Positions 8,252 to 10,840 of a stretch of 10,840 nt of DNA are shown here, piece after piece. How positions within the stretch are numbered: the first letter of the stretch is position 1; every line of letters starts with the position of its first letter. Under the pieces are notes generated by a model. It had not been told where the DNA came from. It did no database searches and worked only from the letters and a program-made list of their open reading frames with translations. Made by a program: the position numbers and the translations under genes. The stretch comes from Physocladia obscura. Taxonomy: Eukaryota; Chytridiomycota; Chytridiomycetes; Chytridiales; Chytriomycetaceae. The stretch spans positions 1 to 10,840 of the forward strand of contig JADGJH010001298.1 in NCBI GenBank assembly GCA_027596945.1, read 5' to 3'.

Positions 8252-8253
8252 TC
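8200..8253. promoter_or_regulatory. 54-bp divergent start-to-start interval of SmE and SAS-6
   Basis: Only 54 bp separate the two ATG codons. The interval is T/G-rich on the + strand and reads as an A-rich leader (CAAACAAACGAACAAAC) for SmE on the - strand. No TATA box is visible. Such head-to-head spacing implies a shared bidirectional promoter zone, with each transcript's 5' leader or core promoter overlapping the other gene. Both starts have good context: A at -3 for SmE, and G at -3 with G at +4 for SAS-6. Confidence 0.45.
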
Positions 8254-10775
8254 ATGGACTCAACGTTTGTCGAAACGCTGGAGGTGGAGGTGCAGATTGA
8301 GCGGGAGGGCGGGGAAGAGGCTGGAATCGGATTAAATAGTATTGGTGGATCGAGTAGCGGTACTGGTGGAGTGCGGCGAAAACAGCGACTAAATGTTGCA
8401 GTTGCAACACGGAATGGGAGCACACGCAGCACACCGAGTACACGGACTACTCGAGGGGCGCATGCATGGTTAATGGGTGTTGGTGGGTCTGCACACGGGC
8501 AGGAGGAGGAGGAGGAGGAGGAGCAGACGGGTGGGGAAGAAGAGGAAGACGACGACGAAGTCAAGGTTACGCTGACCGCCACCGACGACGCGCTTCTCCT
8601 GTGGACACTCGCCCTGCGCCGCCCCGACTTTGACGTCCTTCGCCGCGCACAGAGCCTCGTCGTTTCCTTCGACGCCTTTGCCCCCATGTTGCGACACCTG
8701 CTGCGTGCCGCCAACCCTTCAAACCCAACAAGTACCTCGAAATCAAATACGACCAACAATAGCCCTGTCCTCGCTGCTCTTCTCTCTATAAAACCCGGGC
8801 ACTCCGCGACCCTGGCATTTGTCGAAACTACCGCCTTCCGACGCATATCCCATCTCTCGCTCGTCCTCGCCCATGCTTCTGATGCAAAAATTAAACTTCA
8901 CCTCGCCGAACGCGTCAAAAATCTAATGGTTCGCGAATGATATCTTTGGATTACTCGTATGCTCTTGAATAAACTTTTTTTTTCAAAAATACATTCAAAT
9001 AGACTGAATCAGATACCCTCCGCAAATCTCTCGCCTCCTCCACTCAAGACCTGGAGCAAAAACTCTTGAATCAACAATCCACCTCCGAAGAACTTGCTTC
9101 TAAACTCGAGACTCTTCAGCATCAATACAGCCTTCTTGATTCTTCCCTCAAACTCGACTTTGCTCTCACCCTTTCGCGCCAAAAAGATGAGCTTCTCAAA
9201 GATTCGAACGATATGCGTGCTTCTCTTGATGCCGAGCGTCGTCAAATTATTGTTTCTTTTGAAGAGAAGGTGACTGAGTGATGAAGTGAGAGAGATTTTC
9301 GAGCGGATTTTTTTTTCTTCTTTCCTTTTCTTTTCTTTTAAGTTTAGCGAGTAAAACAATAAAAATCATAGGTTACAAACTTTCACGAGAAAAGTGATTA
9401 GTAAAATAAATAGCATAAAAAAACATCCAGCTTAGGACAAAAAATAATTTATTGATGTGCTGTTAATATACATATAATAATGTAGATACGAGAGTTAACC
9501 CAAGAACTCAAACAAGTGTATTCAACAAACTCATCGTCACAAACACACATAACCCATCTCGAAGCAACGATAACAGCATTATCCACCAAACTGTCTAATC
9601 TCGAAAGCCTGCACGCAACTACAACAGAACAACTTGCCACTCAATGCGAAACAAACCAACTCCTTCGTACCCAAGTCTCCGGTACTGACACTCTCGCTAT
9701 AAACCTCCAACACCGCATTGCAACCCTCGAAACCACCCTCGCTGAACGAGATGGTTCAATTAAAACTCTCGAAACCGCCCTCCATACTGCCACGACAACC
9801 CAATCAACTCTTGAACAGGCACTTGCAAGTGAACGTGAAAAAACCGCTGCCCTTGATGAAGGCTTCCGCACAGCTTCTGACGAAATCAACAAGGGCAATG
9901 AAATCATCCGCAAGATCCAGACAGACTTGAAGGCGGCGAAAGCAAAAATCAAGCTCAAAAACGTGGTGACGTTACAGCAGGAGAAATTGCTTGATGAGCG
10001 GGCAGCGATTATTGATTTACGTGAAAAAGAGGCAATGGATTTAAAGAACACAGTTGCAACCCTTTCAGAAGAGGCAAAGGAATTGAAAGGGAAGGTTGAA
10101 GAGTTGTCAGGGATTGTGGATGAGGGGAAAAAAATTATTGCAGAAAATACTCATGGTGAGTTATTTGTATGAAAGAATATAAGCGAAGGGTGTATACAAG
10201 TGAAGCGAGCGTATGTGCAAGTAATGTAGTATGGAGCAAGTCACATTGATTTTATACTGATAGTAAATGATATAGTCATCGAATGGCTGCACAAACAGCT
10301 CAATGAAGATGCACTCAGCAAACCAATTGCTACAACTACAGCAAGCAGTGTGCTCAATACTAACAATACTTACGGATTTGGAAAGCTTGATTTTGACAAG
10401 TTTGGATCAAGCACAGCAGCAATGGGAGCTGGAGCAAATATACCTTCATTGACAACTACTGACAAGCAGCATCAACCTGAGAGGCTAATTCAAAGCAGTT
10501 TGAAACTTACTTCTGGGTTGAGTAAGTATGGAGGCAGTGGCGGTGGAGCAGGGTTTTCAGCTGCAACTACTAGTCCTGTAATGATGAAAAAAAATGTTTC
10601 TCCATTACGAGAACAGATAACTGGAGGTGCTATAAATGGGGGTGGGAGATTTGTTGCTGGAAACAATAATATGGGTGCTGTTGCAGATGGTAGCAGTGGA
10701 TCTGTGGCTTATGCTTTTGGTGGTGGTGGTGCCAGTGGTGGAAGACTGGTTACAAAAAAATCTAATTATTTTTGA
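8254..10775 (+). CDS. SAS6: Spindle assembly abnormal protein 6 (SAS-6), centriole cartwheel protein, four exons
   Basis: The exons are 8254-8928, 9003-9269, 9486-10155 and 10276-10775, giving 703 residues; human SAS-6 is about 657. SAS-6 dimers oligomerise through the head domain into the ninefold cartwheel hub that seeds centrioles and basal bodies. The head (about 1-220) has EVEVQI, LNVAVATR and VKVTLTATDDALLLW strands and ends with FVETTAFRRISHLSLVL. Phe195 sits where the conserved head-head contact Phe (human Phe131) lies. Residues 226 to about 537 are a long coiled coil. Within it, GNEIIRKIQTDLKAAKAKI and LKNVVTLQQEKLL (451-483) match the most conserved rod segment. VIEWLHKQLNE (538-548) matches the family's conserved end-of-coil motif, and a Gly/Ser/Thr-rich disordered tail follows. 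Odd points are the acidic and glycine-rich expansions in the head, a GTTCGC donor for intron 1, and a shift from GC-ending to AT-ending codons toward the 3' end. Confidence 0.94.
8347..8562 (+). repeat. Low-complexity insertions in the SAS-6 head, including a GAG run
   Basis: Residues about 17-42 are Gly/Ser-rich and residues about 54-102 are Ser/Thr/Arg-rich and then acidic, at positions where human SAS-6 has only short loops. Seven GAG codons at 8503-8523 encode a Glu run, and GGEEEEDDDE follows. The reading frame stays open throughout, and the strands on both sides fit the family fold, so the extra residues probably form flexible surface loops. Confidence 0.7.
8929..9002 (+). other. SAS-6 intron 1
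   Basis: A 74-nt phase-0 intron with donor ATG/GTTCGC and acceptor TTCAAATAG after a T-rich tract. The donor is poor at positions 3 to 6, but the in-frame TGA at 8938 requires splicing before it, and no better donor exists that keeps the head-domain end VKNLM. Confidence 0.75.
9270..9485 (+). other. SAS-6 intron 2
   Basis: A 216-nt phase-0 intron with donor AAG/GTGACT and acceptor AATAATGTAG. The intron is AT-rich between two coiled-coil exons, and the in-frame TGA at 9279 requires it. An alternative donor at 9278 would change the phase and does not fit this acceptor. Confidence 0.8.
10156..10275 (+). other. SAS-6 intron 3
   Basis: A 120-nt phase-1 intron with consensus donor GTGAGT and acceptor GATATAG. 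A CTGAT string about 18 nt upstream of the acceptor is a branch-point candidate. Splicing creates the Val of HVIEWLHKQLNE, the conserved SAS-6 motif. Confidence 0.93.
10522..10560 (+). other. Intron-like segment inside SAS-6 exon 4
   Basis: GTAAGTATG at 10522 is a textbook donor and GGTTTTCAG at 10552-10560 a textbook acceptor. The 39-nt interval is a multiple of three with no stop, so it codes for 13 glycine-rich residues when retained. The length is below usual intron minima. It could be a tiny optional intron or coincidence. Confidence 0.25.
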
Positions 10776-10840
10776 TTGCAATTGAAAAAAAAATGTGGTT
10801 GTATTTTATTATTTCTCTTTTTAAATAACTGTTCTTTTTT
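10776..10840 (+). other. 3' flank of SAS-6
   Basis: T-rich and A-rich sequence directly after the stop codon, presumably the 3' untranslated region. No AATAAA hexamer is present before the window ends. Confidence 0.5.

Noticed and set aside
8161..8253. Upstream extension of SAS-6 from a non-ATG codon at 8161
   Set aside because: Eukaryotic initiation at TTG is unlikely. The first ATG at 8254 has good context and gives an N-terminus that aligns with known SAS-6.
8148..8846. 232-codon frame on the - strand opposite SAS-6 exon 1
   Set aside because: It is a Ser/Arg-rich shadow of the low-complexity SAS-6 head and overlaps the true SmE exon 1 in another frame. It has no domain.
9009..9359. 116-codon - strand frame across SAS-6 exon 2 and intron 2
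   Set aside because: It crosses a required intron boundary and is low-complexity Lys/Phe/Leu sequence antisense to coiled coil.
9641..10051. 136-codon - strand frame under SAS-6 exon 3
   Set aside because: It is an antisense shadow of the coiled-coil codons and has no family features.
1..10840. tRNA, rRNA, CRISPR array, or bacterial operon features
   Set aside because: No cloverleaf with conserved TTCRA-type arm, no rRNA-like conserved blocks and no regularly spaced repeats were seen. Introns and gene content are eukaryotic.

Overview
The window is nuclear DNA of a eukaryote with small spliceosomal introns. The two intact genes are a spliceosomal Sm protein (SmE) and the centriole cartwheel protein SAS-6. 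SAS-6 implies an organism that builds centrioles or basal bodies. Short introns, compact genes, a Tc1/mariner relic and a decayed gene resembling fungal NACHT/ankyrin proteins make a zoosporic (chytrid-like) fungus the best guess. This is inference; no marker in the window fixes the lineage.

Layout. Positions 1 to about 7740 are AT-rich and hold no intact gene that I can support. They contain: (i) decayed coding sequence on the + strand at about 1273-3628, with a segment like the region after a fungal NACHT domain and an ankyrin-like segment; (ii) a dead Tc1-type (DD34E) DNA transposon at 3744-5201 with TA target duplications and terminal inverted repeats, its transposase on the - strand; (iii) two related ~300-330 bp elements in opposite orientation, at 2991-3293 inside the decayed gene and at 4241-4573 inside the transposase, each flanked by a 5-bp direct repeat; (iv) a diverged duplication around 6169-6440; (v) a lysine-rich coding relic at 6868-7299.

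From about 7748 the sequence becomes gene-dense and richer in G+C. SmE (87 aa, three exons) lies on the - strand at 7748-8199. It is invisible to single-frame ORF scanning because its exons are 43, 21 and 24 codons. SAS-6 (about 703 aa, four exons) lies head-to-head on the + strand at 8254-10775. The two start codons are only 54 bp apart, so they probably share a promoter zone. A strong GTAAGT donor at 8080 and a TTTCAG acceptor just before the SAS-6 ATG suggest an additional 5' intron and overlapping divergent transcripts.

The genes do not form an operon. SmE belongs to the Sm ring of spliceosomal snRNPs and SAS-6 to the ninefold centriole cartwheel. The clearest oddities are the gene-sense insertion of the two short elements, the low-complexity acidic and glycine-rich expansions inside the SAS-6 head domain, and the unusual architecture between SmE and SAS-6.
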